A program made the translations under genes and the position numbers. Below the pieces are notes generated by a model. That model was not told the DNA's origin. It saw nothing but the letters and a program-made list of their open reading frames with translations, and made no database searches. 64,000 bases of DNA from an uncultured Methanocorpusculum sp. (lineage in GTDB: Archaea; Halobacteriota; Methanomicrobia; Methanomicrobiales; Methanocorpusculaceae): NCBI RefSeq assembly GCF_963667985.1, contig NZ_OY764081.1, forward strand, positions 434,001-498,000. Direction: 5' to 3'. Shown in pieces: positions 9,262 through 17,370 of the stretch. The first letter of the stretch is position 1; each line of letters starts with the position of its first letter.

Positions 9262-9899
9262 ACCGTCAAAAGGATCTCCACGACCCGCAGGAAGAGCAGG
9301 AGAGAACTTACATGGATCATCAGGATATACGGAGCTCCGGAAGCCCGCGTTATCTCGGCTTTACCAATATAGAACGGCGCCATTCCTTCGCCAAGGACAC
9401 CGATCAGTAGGAGAAGTTTGGCGATGATGGGAACACCGCCCACGGCCGCAAGTTCCCAGTTGGAAAGCGTGCCGGTCGTTGCGGCGATAATTGCCGCTCC
9501 TGCAAAGAGAGGCACCGTTCCCATCATCACGACCAGTCCGTAGGAGAACGCGGCCGAAAGAACATGTTTGTTTTTCACGGCGGCAACGATCCCGATATTC
9601 AGGACACCGATGAAAGCGGCGAACAGCGTGAAGTTGAAGATATCTCCCGTCACGATCGCACCGATCGTCGCGATCCCGCAGGCTATTGCCATGAATCTCT
9701 GGAATCTCGCAAGATCCGCCGGTGTTTCTTTCAGGGAGTAGCCATCGGTCCCGAATACAATCTCGACCGGTTTTTCCGGCAGGGAAATCACCGCAAGGAT
9801 AACGAACACCGCGGCAAATCCAAACAGGACTGCAGTATATCCCGAGAGATAATGGATCATGTCGCCAAACGGTATCGTTACGAGAATCGATTCCATCAT
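9258..9899 (-). CDS. ehaH: Eha hydrogenase membrane subunit EhaH
   Basis: 213 residues with at least five hydrophobic spans. The segment TGDIFNFTLFAAFIGVLNIG resembles the ion-channel subunits of complex I/Mrp (NuoL/M/N-type) in a shortened form. EhaH is one of the candidate ion-translocating subunits of the complex. Size and order match the known operon. It overlaps ehaG and ehaI by four bases each. Confidence 0.88.
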   Translation of the reverse strand: MMESILVTIPFGDMIHYLSGYTAVLFGFAAVFVILAVISLPEKPVEIVFGTDGYSLKETPADLARFQRFMAIACGIATIGAIVTGDIFNFTLFAAFIGVLNIGIVAAVKNKHVLSAAFSYGLVVMMGTVPLFAGAAIIAATTGTLSNWELAAVGGVPIIAKLLLLIGVLGEGMAPFYIGKAEITRASGAPYILMIHVSSLLLFLRVVEILLTV

Positions 9900-10516
9900 G
9901 ATCCGTCACCCCGCATGGTTCCAACGAGAGCTATCTTTGCCATTACTTTGATCATGATTCCAACCGCGGCGGCCATAAGGGCAAGGAACCACTGGCTCGG
10001 GAAGAGAATGAAGATCAGAAATGCCAGAACCCAGAGTACCCAGGCATAGCCCGATGCATTCTCCGACGAAAGGAAATTTTCCGTCGTCGATTTTCCAAGG
10101 AAGAACAAGGCAAGACCAAGACCCGCAATAAGGCCGCCGGTGAATCCGGTGAGGAAAATACCATAGGCCACAAGAAGTGCGCCGATGATCGGCGGGGCAG
10201 TATGCAGGACTTCGATGTCGAGACGGCGAACCGGTCTGACATTCTGAAGTCCTTCCTTGACAAGCCACAATTCTGAGACTGCCATGATCTCGGCAACTCC
10301 CACCACAAGTCCAGGGAGAATGAGCGCTTCGGCAAGATCGGTCGCAAGAAGTGCGATAACGACAAGACCGGTTATTTCTATTAAATCAACGATGATGAGC
10401 AGGCTGATTTCGTCTCTTTCCCTGACGACCGCAGAAAACGCGACTATGATCGCGATAAAGGCAACGACAAGCCCGATTTTATAGATAAGATCCATATCCG
10501 CAAAAAATTCGATCAT
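9896..10516 (-). CDS. ehaG: Eha hydrogenase membrane subunit EhaG
   Basis: 206 residues, strongly hydrophobic, with an N-terminal part containing a buried acidic pair (RERDEISLL, LIIVDLIEITG) like NuoK/MnhC-type antiporter subunits. Four-base overlaps on both sides. The assignment is by order and size within the eha run. Confidence 0.87.
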   Translation of the reverse strand: MIEFFADMDLIYKIGLVVAFIAIIVAFSAVVRERDEISLLIIVDLIEITGLVVIALLATDLAEALILPGLVVGVAEIMAVSELWLVKEGLQNVRPVRRLDIEVLHTAPPIIGALLVAYGIFLTGFTGGLIAGLGLALFFLGKSTTENFLSSENASGYAWVLWVLAFLIFILFPSQWFLALMAAAVGIMIKVMAKIALVGTMRGDGS

Positions 10517-11025
10517 TCTTTCGACCTCCGGTAAAGAAACGCCGCAATCGCAAACGCACAGAAGAGAATGCTGGCTTCGACAATGGTATCAAAACCCCGA
10601 GTATAATAGAGAATCTCATCCAGAATACCGCCGGGGTGGGAAACGATCGTTGTCCCGAGATGGAGCGTGTAGTCTGCAAGGAGCTGGCTCGCCGGAGTGA
10701 GATATGCGGTCACATATCCGAGGATCGGTTCGTTTTCCGGATACTGGGAAATGATGTCGGCCGGGTCTGTGAACGGAATCCCGCCGCGGTCATACGGATT
10801 CAGGGAACTGGTCGGATCAAGCGATTTTGGATAAAGCTGGTTCTCTTCATAAGCAATGAAGGGAACGGAACATAAACCAAAAACGATGATCAGGCATACA
10901 CAGATTGCGTAAAGCTTCGGCAGATTCTCTATCGTCGAGAGGTAGCAGGAGAGTTTCTGGAACGGCGCAAACGTTCCGCGTGCCTTTTTTGCCGGGCAGT
11001 CTTTGGCATCCTGACCTTCCTTCAT
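10513..11025 (-). CDS. ehaF: Eha hydrogenase membrane subunit EhaF
   Basis: 170 residues, the same size as EhaF elsewhere. A charged N-terminal tail of about 35 residues precedes a first membrane span; a polar extracytoplasmic stretch follows (containing NPYDRGGIP), then a segment GTTIVSHPGGILDEILYYTRGFDT typical of MnhB/MbhF-like subunits, and a last span ending in basic residues. Overlaps ehaE and ehaG by four bases. Confidence 0.87.
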   Translation of the reverse strand: MKEGQDAKDCPAKKARGTFAPFQKLSCYLSTIENLPKLYAICVCLIIVFGLCSVPFIAYEENQLYPKSLDPTSSLNPYDRGGIPFTDPADIISQYPENEPILGYVTAYLTPASQLLADYTLHLGTTIVSHPGGILDEILYYTRGFDTIVEASILFCAFAIAAFLYRRSKE

Positions 11026-11264
11026 GATCCCTCCTTTTTCTCGATCACGCGAACAAAGATCAGCGTGGTCACGACGTTTACGGCGACGAACGTAACAAGA
11101 GCGAGAGTTTCGTTGAAACCGAGCATGATAAAAACTAGACCGAACTCGGCTACTTCCATGTTGATGAGCCGGGTAAGATAGGTTTTGTCACGCGGATACG
11201 CGGTGAAGATAACACCGGCCAGTAAGAGAATGCACCCCACCACAAACTCGGGCTGAACGATCAT
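11022..11264 (-). CDS. ehaE: Eha hydrogenase small membrane subunit EhaE
   Basis: 80 residues, three hydrophobic segments, NuoK/MnhC-like in layout (GLVFIMLGFNETLALVTF). Placed between ehaD and ehaF with four-base overlaps. Recognised through gene order and size; ion-channel role is inferred from the family. Confidence 0.82.
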   Translation of the reverse strand: MIVQPEFVVGCILLLAGVIFTAYPRDKTYLTRLINMEVAEFGLVFIMLGFNETLALVTFVAVNVVTTLIFVRVIEKKEGS

Positions 11265-11500
11265 TTAGCCGCCTCCTGCTTTTTGCCGAGAAGAAGCAGA
11301 ATGAAGATGGTTCCAATCGGCATGAGAAGCGAGACGACGATCGCCACATCGAGATATCCTTTTTCCACAAGAAAGAGGACTGCGCCGGCTGTCAGGATTC
11401 CAAGACAAATGAGTTTGTCGAATGCGGACTTCACCACAAGAGCGGCTATCCCTCCAAAGAGAGCCAGAAAGATTGCCAGGATCAGAATCAGGTCGGTCAT
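11261..11500 (-). CDS. ehaD: Eha hydrogenase small membrane subunit EhaD
   Basis: 79 residues with three hydrophobic segments and a short basic C-terminus (LGKKQEAAK). The middle part (SAFDKLICLGILTAGAVLFL) resembles MnhB/DUF4040-type subunits of Mrp antiporters and Mbh hydrogenases. Four-base overlaps with ehaC and ehaE. Confidence 0.82.
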   Translation of the reverse strand: MTDLILILAIFLALFGGIAALVVKSAFDKLICLGILTAGAVLFLVEKGYLDVAIVVSLLMPIGTIFILLLLGKKQEAAK

Positions 11501-11736
11501 TGTTCCTCCAGCAGGGCAAAGGTACTTGCTATGGCGTTCGATTCAAGAGTCGAACCGATGAAATAGGCAATTGCCGCAACTATCGTTATTGGATACGGCA
11601 TCAGCAGAACAATCACTCCGGCCACGGCGAAGTTCATCACGTTGAGATACGGCATTTTTTTCAGCGTTTTCGGCTCGAAAACGGCACGAATCGCACAGTA
11701 TGCTGCGATGACCACACATATTCCCTCAACGATCAT
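11497..11736 (-). CDS. ehaC: Eha hydrogenase small membrane subunit EhaC
   Basis: 79 residues with two or three hydrophobic spans and a basic loop (RAVFEPKTLKKMPYLN) of the kind found in MnhF/G-like small subunits. Coupled by four-base overlaps to ehaB and ehaD. Named by order and size. Confidence 0.82.
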   Translation of the reverse strand: MIVEGICVVIAAYCAIRAVFEPKTLKKMPYLNVMNFAVAGVIVLLMPYPITIVAAIAYFIGSTLESNAIASTFALLEEQ

Positions 11737-12221
11737 GAGACCTTCCTCCAGATTTTTCCAATCAGGCGGCTTGCGTACTTGGCAGAGATGCCTTCAACGA
11801 AGAAAATAGCTATAACACAGCCGGCGATAAACGATTCCGGCGGGAATCCCGCAAAGGACATGAGCGCCCAGATGATCAGTGCGGCACAGACGGCCCCGCT
11901 CGTTCCGGCAAAGCCTTTGTCCGCACAAATGCGTGCTCCCACATACACTAAAATAATCGAGATCACCGCACCCCAGATGCCCCACACATAGTATCCGCAT
12001 GCGGCGAGGAGTGTCCCTGCCGATGCATCGGGCGAAGAGATGATGTTCCCGATCATCCAGCCGCCGTTCAAGTCCCCTCCGCTTTTTTCCAGCTCTTTTC
12101 CGATCATGTCGGCTCCGGAAACACCGCCCTGCTTTGGGAGTTTCCAGAAGATATCAAGTGTCGTAAAAAGCACGAGGCATATCACAGCAGCAATGGGTAT
12201 GGCGGCGAGTATATCGATCAT
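11733..12221 (-). CDS. ehaB: Eha hydrogenase membrane subunit EhaB
   Basis: 162 residues, first gene of the run; no ehaA is visible upstream. Hydrophobic ends flank a polar loop of about 25 residues (LPKQGGVSGADMIG...). The ATG at 12221 is chosen because the frame is closed by a stop a few codons upstream. The good ribosome-binding site GGAGG (12241-12237) is 15 bases away, which is long, and better placed for an out-of-frame ATG at 12231 (see the small ORF entry). Confidence 0.85.
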   Translation of the reverse strand: MIDILAAIPIAAVICLVLFTTLDIFWKLPKQGGVSGADMIGKELEKSGGDLNGGWMIGNIISSPDASAGTLLAACGYYVWGIWGAVISIILVYVGARICADKGFAGTSGAVCAALIIWALMSFAGFPPESFIAGCVIAIFFVEGISAKYASRLIGKIWRKVS

Positions 12222-12231
12222 AATATTTCAT
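12154..12231 (-). other. Possible leader ORF overlapping the ehaB start
   Basis: An ATG at 12231 lies five bases after GGAGG (12241-12237), ideal Shine-Dalgarno spacing. It opens a 25-codon frame (MKYYDRYTRRH...) that ends at 12154, inside ehaB but in another frame. It contains three consecutive Cys codons. It may be chance, a translated leader controlling ehaB, or a sign that the start region has an indel. No homologue is recognised. Confidence 0.25.
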
Positions 12232-12367
12232 CCAAACCTCCAAAAGACGGAGGGGGTAGTGCTAGTTAGTTAAGTATTGGCATTCGGTTAAATAAAGGTG
12301 TTGCATTTGGTCATCTCCCAGGATTCGCCAGAACCGACAGAACATAAGAGACTAAGCAAAAAAGAAG
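12222..12367. promoter_or_regulatory. Promoter region of the eha-fwd operon
   Basis: 146-base non-coding gap between ehaB and dapF. On the minus strand it holds AT-rich TATA-like stretches (CTTTATTTAA near 12285-12294 and ATACTTAAC near 12267-12275), then a C-rich leader and GGAGG. The nearest place for a promoter of the 16-gene run; exact start not determinable. Confidence 0.5.
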
Positions 12368-13192
12368 TTAATACTGGATTTCTCCAGCAAAGACCGTAGC
12401 GGCGGGCCCGGTCATCTGCGGGATTTCTCCAACGGTGATGTCGAGAGGACCTCCGACGGTCTTTACGTGAACAACACTTCCGTGGACCTTGCCGGTCTTT
12501 GCGGCGATAAGTGCCGACGCCGTCGAACCGGTCCCGCAGGAAAGTGTCTCGCCCTCGACACCGCGTTCAAAGGTACGAATAACGATCTCGGACGACCCGG
12601 TGATCTGGACAAAGTTGACGTTGGTTCCTTTGGGGAATGAGGAGTGGTGACGAATCGTTGGCGCGACTTCGTTGATCGCAATACCGTCAACATTGCCGAC
12701 AAAAATCACCGCATGCGGAACACCGGTGTTTACCGAATACACAGTCATGCCGTCGATCTCGCGGCTCTCATCATAAACTGCAGTTCCCATGTCGATGGTG
12801 GCCATGAAATCCCCGTCGGAATCATAACCGACACGAACCTGCATCACGCCGGCAAGGGTCTCGACCGAGAAAGCCTTCTTCTTGGCATACTCTTTATCGA
12901 AGGCATACTTGGAAAGACAGCGGATCCCATTCCCGCACATCTCTGCCTCGCTTGCATCCGGCTGGAATAATCTCATGCGGATGTCGGCCTTGTCGGACTT
13001 AGAGATAAAGAGGACACCGTCCCCTCCGATACCGAATCTCCGGTCACAGTACACAACAGCAAACTGGGCCTTCATATCATCCGGAATAATGACCTGAGCC
13101 ATTTCATCGATCAAAATGAAGTCATTTCCGTTTCCGTGAAGTTTCGTGAATGCTATTGACCTAAGGTCATGCTTCGGGAACTTGATGGTCAT
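12368..13192 (-). CDS. dapF: Diaminopimelate epimerase
   Basis: 274 residues from ATG 13192 (MTIKFPKHD). Interconverts LL- and meso-diaminopimelate in lysine synthesis. Both catalytic cysteines are present in their motifs: Cys86 in MCGNGIRC and Cys219 in SCGTGSTA. The N-terminal FTKLHGNGNDF signature is intact. An upstream in-frame extension to 13294 is ignored because a TATA box lies inside it, 28 bases before 13192, which suggests a leaderless mRNA. Confidence 0.95.
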   Translation of the reverse strand: MTIKFPKHDLRSIAFTKLHGNGNDFILIDEMAQVIIPDDMKAQFAVVYCDRRFGIGGDGVLFISKSDKADIRMRLFQPDASEAEMCGNGIRCLSKYAFDKEYAKKKAFSVETLAGVMQVRVGYDSDGDFMATIDMGTAVYDESREIDGMTVYSVNTGVPHAVIFVGNVDGIAINEVAPTIRHHSSFPKGTNVNFVQITGSSEIVIRTFERGVEGETLSCGTGSTASALIAAKTGKVHGSVVHVKTVGGPLDITVGEIPQMTGPAATVFAGEIQY

Positions 13193-13216
13193 AATATATA
13201 TTATAGGAGTTTGGAG

Positions 13217-13224
13217 ATTTAAAA
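13217..13224 (-). promoter_or_regulatory. TATA box of dapF
   Basis: TTTTAAAT on the minus strand, centred about 28 bases before the dapF ATG at 13192. This is the usual archaeal TATA-to-start distance, so transcription probably starts at or next to the ATG (leaderless). Confidence 0.5.
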
Positions 13225-13345
13225 GAAATTGGCCGACATTTTCCAGAATTGAATAACTGCCGGATTGTTTGTTATAACAGACGGAGAATATCACAGCAGA
13301 TTAAGAAATAATGAACAGATATTGCCAACAAAAAATGAGAGAGAT

Positions 13346-14005
13346 TTAAGAGGTATATACTTCGCTGTTTTGGAAAAACAGATGTACCAGCGGTACGATC
13401 TCATCCTTCATTTCATACGGAACACTGTGATCGGCACCAATGAAAGGAGTGAACCATGCTCCGTTAATTGCTCCGGCTACGGTGTAGGCATCTTCTATAG
13501 GAGTTAAAGGATCCGCCGTTCCGCCAATAACCAACGTGTTGATGTTGACCGATGAAAGATTTGCAAGCGTACTTTGCATCGAAAGAACGGCTAACGATTC
13601 CAGATATACGCCCTTATCGGTATCGGGATTTGCAATATTACTTTCAACCATCTGCCGGAGTACAGCAGTTTCATTCGTGTCTACACTGAATGTTGTTGAG
13701 CAGAGGGCCGCTTTTGTTACATTCTCGGGGTAATAAATCAACAAATGCTGCGTGATCATCGATCCCATGGAATGGCCGAAAATGTACATCTTTTCGTATC
13801 CAAGAGCCCCGATCAATGAATCGGCATCATCAACCAGCTGCATAAACTGATAGGGTTCAACATCCCTCGTGGTATGCCCCATGCCGCGATGATCATAGAG
13901 ATAAACATGATAATTCTCGGCGAACAGACTTATCAGATCGGGATCGACATCATCCATAAGGGTGGTATACCCAATCAGAAACAGGATTTTTACATGAGAT
14001 TTCAT
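13346..14005 (-). CDS. Alpha/beta hydrolase, short at the N-terminus
   Basis: 219 residues from ATG 14005 (MKSHVKILF). Catalytic set of the fold is visible: nucleophile elbow GHSMGS, acid in GGTADPLTP, and His in GADHSVPYE. The oxyanion/HG region reads FLIGYTTLMDD rather than HGxP, and the first strands of the fold are missing or very short, so it may be trimmed. The frame is open up to 14146, but that part overlaps the RuBisCO 3' end. Substrate unknown; esterase, lactonase or peptidase are all possible. Confidence 0.75.
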   Translation of the reverse strand: MKSHVKILFLIGYTTLMDDVDPDLISLFAENYHVYLYDHRGMGHTTRDVEPYQFMQLVDDADSLIGALGYEKMYIFGHSMGSMITQHLLIYYPENVTKAALCSTTFSVDTNETAVLRQMVESNIANPDTDKGVYLESLAVLSMQSTLANLSSVNINTLVIGGTADPLTPIEDAYTVAGAINGAWFTPFIGADHSVPYEMKDEIVPLVHLFFQNSEVYTS

Positions 14006-14130
14006 ACCCCATATTGAACGCAGATAAATATATATTCCGAGGATGAATGAAAAACGAGAAAAACCGGCAGGATGCATCGTCTGAAGGCCGGAAAGGTTTT
14101 TAAAAAGAGGATTTCTTGAGAGAAAGCGGC

Positions 14131-15342
14131 TCAGGCTGAACCCCATTTCTCCAGTGCTTTTCTCAGTTCGATATGCGTCTTGGCATACTCTTCGGCACTC
14201 ACGCCGAGAAGAGCCGCATCCACTGCCTGCCGCATCGCACGGGCCCCGGCGGCCGTTCCGTCGGGATGACCGTGGATCCCGCCTCCCGCCTGAAGAACGA
14301 TCTCGTTTCCAAGTGTAGTGATCTCGGCGTGGACTTTTCCCGGGTGGAGACCACCGGAGGCCACCGGGAATACCGGAAGAAGATTTCCGGCAGGCCGGGT
14401 CAAGACGGCGTTGTCTCCAAGGATCTCGGCAGCTTTCCCACCCATCTTTCCGGAAACCGTACCTGTGTGAAGCTGATCTCCGCCGCAGACACGGACCAGT
14501 TTTGCAATCGGCCGCATCGCAATACCGTGTACGGGATTTCTCGTCAGCGCACCATGCATCGTCCGGTGGACGTGGATAGGAACGGTGATTGAGGGATCAG
14601 ATGCAAGACATTGGACCGCGGAAAAACCGGCTGTCAGAACATCGACCATAAGCATGTTTGCTCCCATCCTCACGGCACTGGAAGCGGCCTCGAGGATCCG
14701 GTCCCCGCCCGTAGTCACGTTCAGCGCATACAAAACCTGCCGGCCGGTCTCATCCTTTGCCTTATCAAGCGCTTCCATGACCATCTCCAGTCTCTCCATG
14801 CGCGGACATAACTTCTGATCGGTCAGCGTCTCATCGTCTTTGATCAGATCGACACCGCCGATCGCGGCCTGATAGGCAACGGCGGCAGTATCCTTCGGGG
14901 TCAGACCCACCTTCGGTTTGATGATCGTCCCGACATGCGGGCGGCGGGTCGTTTCGGTACCGGTGAGTTTGCGGACCCCCTCGATCCCGAACTTGGGTCC
15001 GGTCCCGTCAAGACCTTTGGGGATATCGATGTCGAGAAGGCGCACGGACTCGAGTTTGCCGAGACCAAACAAATTCCCGGCAATGACCGAGAGATACTGG
15101 GGGATGTTTCCCGGCTCAAAAATTTCATATGAGTAACGTAGTTTCGTTTCGAAACCTTCACCCGACGGAACGACCTCGAGAACTTCGCCGTCGAAGGCGT
15201 GAACGTAGGCGGTCTTCTCGTTCACGGTCGAAATATCGGTCCAGGTCCCGGTCGTCTGCTCCTCGCTGATCGCCTGGGCTGCAAATTCAGGAGTCACTCC
15301 CGATTTTGGTTTGAAGTAATACGTGGCAATTAAATCATTCAT
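14131..15342 (-). CDS. rbcL: RuBisCO large subunit, archaeal form III
   Basis: 403 residues. Carboxylates ribulose-1,5-bisphosphate; in archaea it usually works in nucleoside/AMP salvage. Key residues visible: Lys142 (IKPK), carbamylated Lys168 with Asp170 and Glu171 (LIKDDE), the HVHR and GGDQLHTGT segments, and loop-6 Lys299 (SGKMGG). No small subunit nearby, as expected. It starts one base after the stop of ribose-1,5-bisphosphate isomerase, the enzyme that makes its substrate. Confidence 0.95.
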   Translation of the reverse strand: MNDLIATYYFKPKSGVTPEFAAQAISEEQTTGTWTDISTVNEKTAYVHAFDGEVLEVVPSGEGFETKLRYSYEIFEPGNIPQYLSVIAGNLFGLGKLESVRLLDIDIPKGLDGTGPKFGIEGVRKLTGTETTRRPHVGTIIKPKVGLTPKDTAAVAYQAAIGGVDLIKDDETLTDQKLCPRMERLEMVMEALDKAKDETGRQVLYALNVTTGGDRILEAASSAVRMGANMLMVDVLTAGFSAVQCLASDPSITVPIHVHRTMHGALTRNPVHGIAMRPIAKLVRVCGGDQLHTGTVSGKMGGKAAEILGDNAVLTRPAGNLLPVFPVASGGLHPGKVHAEITTLGNEIVLQAGGGIHGHPDGTAAGARAMRQAVDAALLGVSAEEYAKTHIELRKALEKWGSA

Positions 15343-15343
15343 G

Positions 15344-16303
15344 TTAGTCTTTCTCCAGACTCAGAAACTGGTTCTGTAACTCGTCAAGTCCCCATCCGAG
15401 GTACTCGCGCATGATCGTAAATGCAAGATGCGGGGGAATCGCGCCTGCTTCGGTAATTATGAGATCAATATATTCGGCCGGCGTAACATCAAACACCGGG
15501 TTTTTGATCCGGACAAACGGCAGTCCGGCAGCAATATCGTCAGGAAGGACTTCGTCTGTCGGACGTTCCTCGATCTGGATGCGTTCGCCGAGAATCGTCC
15601 GCGGAGCAAACTTGTAGGTCTCGGCGGTCACGATCACGTTTTTGCGGGCCTCGTGAGCACAGAGGGCGATCTGGGACGTGCCGATCTTATTTACTACCGC
15701 TCCGTTCACGGTGATCGCGTCGGCCCCGACAATAACGAGATCGACCTCTTTCATCATCGTCCGGGCTGCCGAGTCAACGATATAGGTTGTCGGGATCTCA
15801 TGCTCATTGAGGGTCTTGATCGTGATTCTCCCCTGATTCCACGGGCGGACTTCGGTTGCATAGACTTCGATATCTTTTCCCTGACGTTTTGCTTCGATGA
15901 TGCTACCAAGAGCCGCACTGGAATTACAGTGCGTCATGATAACACTCCCGTCGGGAATATGATTTGCTCCCATTACGGAGATGCGGTCGAGAGCGGTCCT
16001 GGAAGACCAGATGAACTCGTTTGCTTTTTCCCGCAGGTTCCGCCGTGCCGCTTCCTCGTTTTTAGAAGAGCGGACGTCCCGCATAACGATCTGAATGGCA
16101 TTAGGAAGAGAGACGGCGGTCGGGCGTGTGGCGAGCAGAATACCCGTAGCCTGTTCCATTTCACGGATAAAAATCGATACGTCTCCCGTCCGCGGAAGCG
16201 TCTCGGCATGATCACGAAGCGCAGAAACTGCTTCCTGGGCAATCTTTCCGGCGCCGCGAATCTCCATCGAGATGATTTTGTCGGCTGTGTCGTTGATGCT
16301 CAT
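15344..16303 (-). CDS. Ribose-1,5-bisphosphate isomerase (eIF2B-like family)
   Basis: 319 residues of the eIF-2B alpha/beta/delta / MtnA superfamily. Converts ribose-1,5-bisphosphate to ribulose-1,5-bisphosphate in the archaeal AMP pathway. The family core is seen as THCNSSAALG, ATEVRPWNQGR (substrate loop), and VGADAITVNGAVVNKIGT. The tight coupling with rbcL separates it from methylthioribose isomerase or a true eIF2B subunit. AMP phosphorylase is not in the window. Confidence 0.92.
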   Translation of the reverse strand: MSINDTADKIISMEIRGAGKIAQEAVSALRDHAETLPRTGDVSIFIREMEQATGILLATRPTAVSLPNAIQIVMRDVRSSKNEEAARRNLREKANEFIWSSRTALDRISVMGANHIPDGSVIMTHCNSSAALGSIIEAKRQGKDIEVYATEVRPWNQGRITIKTLNEHEIPTTYIVDSAARTMMKEVDLVIVGADAITVNGAVVNKIGTSQIALCAHEARKNVIVTAETYKFAPRTILGERIQIEERPTDEVLPDDIAAGLPFVRIKNPVFDVTPAEYIDLIITEAGAIPPHLAFTIMREYLGWGLDELQNQFLSLEKD

Positions 16304-16326
16304 TTATATTACTGATAGGAGTCTAA

Positions 16327-16336
16327 GATTAAATAA
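16327..16336 (-). promoter_or_regulatory. TATA box of the R15P isomerase-RuBisCO pair
   Basis: TTATTTAATC on the minus strand, centred about 28 bases before the ATG at 16303. The spacing suggests a leaderless transcript. The same 74-base gap must also serve the divergent HAD gene. Confidence 0.45.
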
Positions 16337-16377
16337 CTGAGTGTCGGGCCACGTCCCCCTCAAAAACGAAGAAAAAT

Positions 16378-17202
16378 ATGACTGTTGGGATAGTTTTTGA
16401 TAGTGCCGGAACGCTTCTGAAAACGAATCGCGCCGTCAAAAATATTAAGAGTGAAACACTTCTGAACGACAGCCCGGAAACAACCATGCTGACCTTCGAG
16501 GATCCCGACCGGATCCTCGTCCTATTGAATGTCAGCTCGAGCGGCATGATGAAAATCCCGCCGGAAAAAAACCTTTCAACATATCTGAAAGAGGCTGATG
16601 TGGTATTCGGCATAAGCTGCGGAAGAAAAATCATCGATGCCGAATGTGTGGGAAAGATTCTTTTTTCCGATCCCGTCTGCCGGGTTGCCGATCTGCAGGA
16701 TGTCATCAAAGCCTGCTGGCAGATCGTATCCAAAGAAGCCGAGTCGTTTGCCATGAATACCGGCGTCATCGTCAATCTCCGGACAAACGAGATCGAGTTC
16801 ACGCTTGCAGCCGCCGGCTATCCGTTCCCGGGAGTTCGGGAAATGATCTCCACGCTCCACCAGAAAGGAGTGGCGGTCTACATCGCTTCAGGGGACCGGA
16901 CCTCAAAACTGGAACTGATCGCGGACAGAATAGGAATCCCGCGGGAACGTGTCTACGGCGTAGCAACGCCGGTGACAAAAGCACGGATCGTAACCAGCCT
17001 CAAACATGACTACGACATTGTCGTCATGGTCGGGGACGGGATCAACGACCTCTCGGCTATGCGGGCTGCCGATGTTTCAGTACTGACATTGCAACAGAAG
17101 GGAGAGCGGCCCGAAGCCCTCCTTAAACAGGCGGAATACATAATAGACGATATTCGGGACGTAATCGGCATCGTGGACAAATTCAATGCCGACGATGAAT
17201 AA
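16378..17202 (+). CDS. HAD-superfamily hydrolase, soluble P-type-ATPase-like
   Basis: 274 residues. HAD motif I is DSAGT (Asp8 and the DxxGT pattern, with Ala in place of Gly/Ser), motif II SGDRT, and motif III/IV GDGINDLSAM, the last being the hallmark of P-type ATPases and related soluble phosphatases. Between motif I and II there is an extended region (residues 20-150), longer than in a simple phosphatase, with Cys residues (ISCGRK, DPVCRVADLQ). No membrane spans. Substrate unknown. Divergent from the R15P isomerase gene. Confidence 0.8.
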   Translation: MTVGIVFDSAGTLLKTNRAVKNIKSETLLNDSPETTMLTFEDPDRILVLLNVSSSGMMKIPPEKNLSTYLKEADVVFGISCGRKIIDAECVGKILFSDPVCRVADLQDVIKACWQIVSKEAESFAMNTGVIVNLRTNEIEFTLAAAGYPFPGVREMISTLHQKGVAVYIASGDRTSKLELIADRIGIPRERVYGVATPVTKARIVTSLKHDYDIVVMVGDGINDLSAMRAADVSVLTLQQKGERPEALLKQAEYIIDDIRDVIGIVDKFNADDE

Positions 17203-17251
17203 GAGGCGGAGACAAAACGCCAAACCGCACTAATATAGTTTCTCTCCAGCG

Positions 17252-17271
17252 GCCGGTCTGAAGAGACCGGC
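17252..17271 (+). terminator. Perfect 8-bp hairpin between the HAD gene and atwA
   Basis: GCCGGTCT, loop GAAG, AGACCGGC: a perfect stem followed by an A-rich stretch. It is 50 bases after the HAD stop and 100 bases before atwA. It could end the HAD transcript or sit in the 5' leader of the MCR-activation operon; it is not followed by a T tract on the plus strand, which weakens the terminator reading. Confidence 0.4.
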
Positions 17272-17370
17272 AAACGAAAAAATATTCGGAAATTTACAAC
17301 CCTCACAACCCGCTTCTAAAAACTAATAACTCCGTAAAACAAACACATACCATTATAGAAGGAAGAACAT

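Noticed and set aside
15428..16315. A long plus-strand frame opposite the R15P isomerase
   Set aside because: It is an antisense shadow; the minus-strand product has clear family motifs and the shadow product has none.
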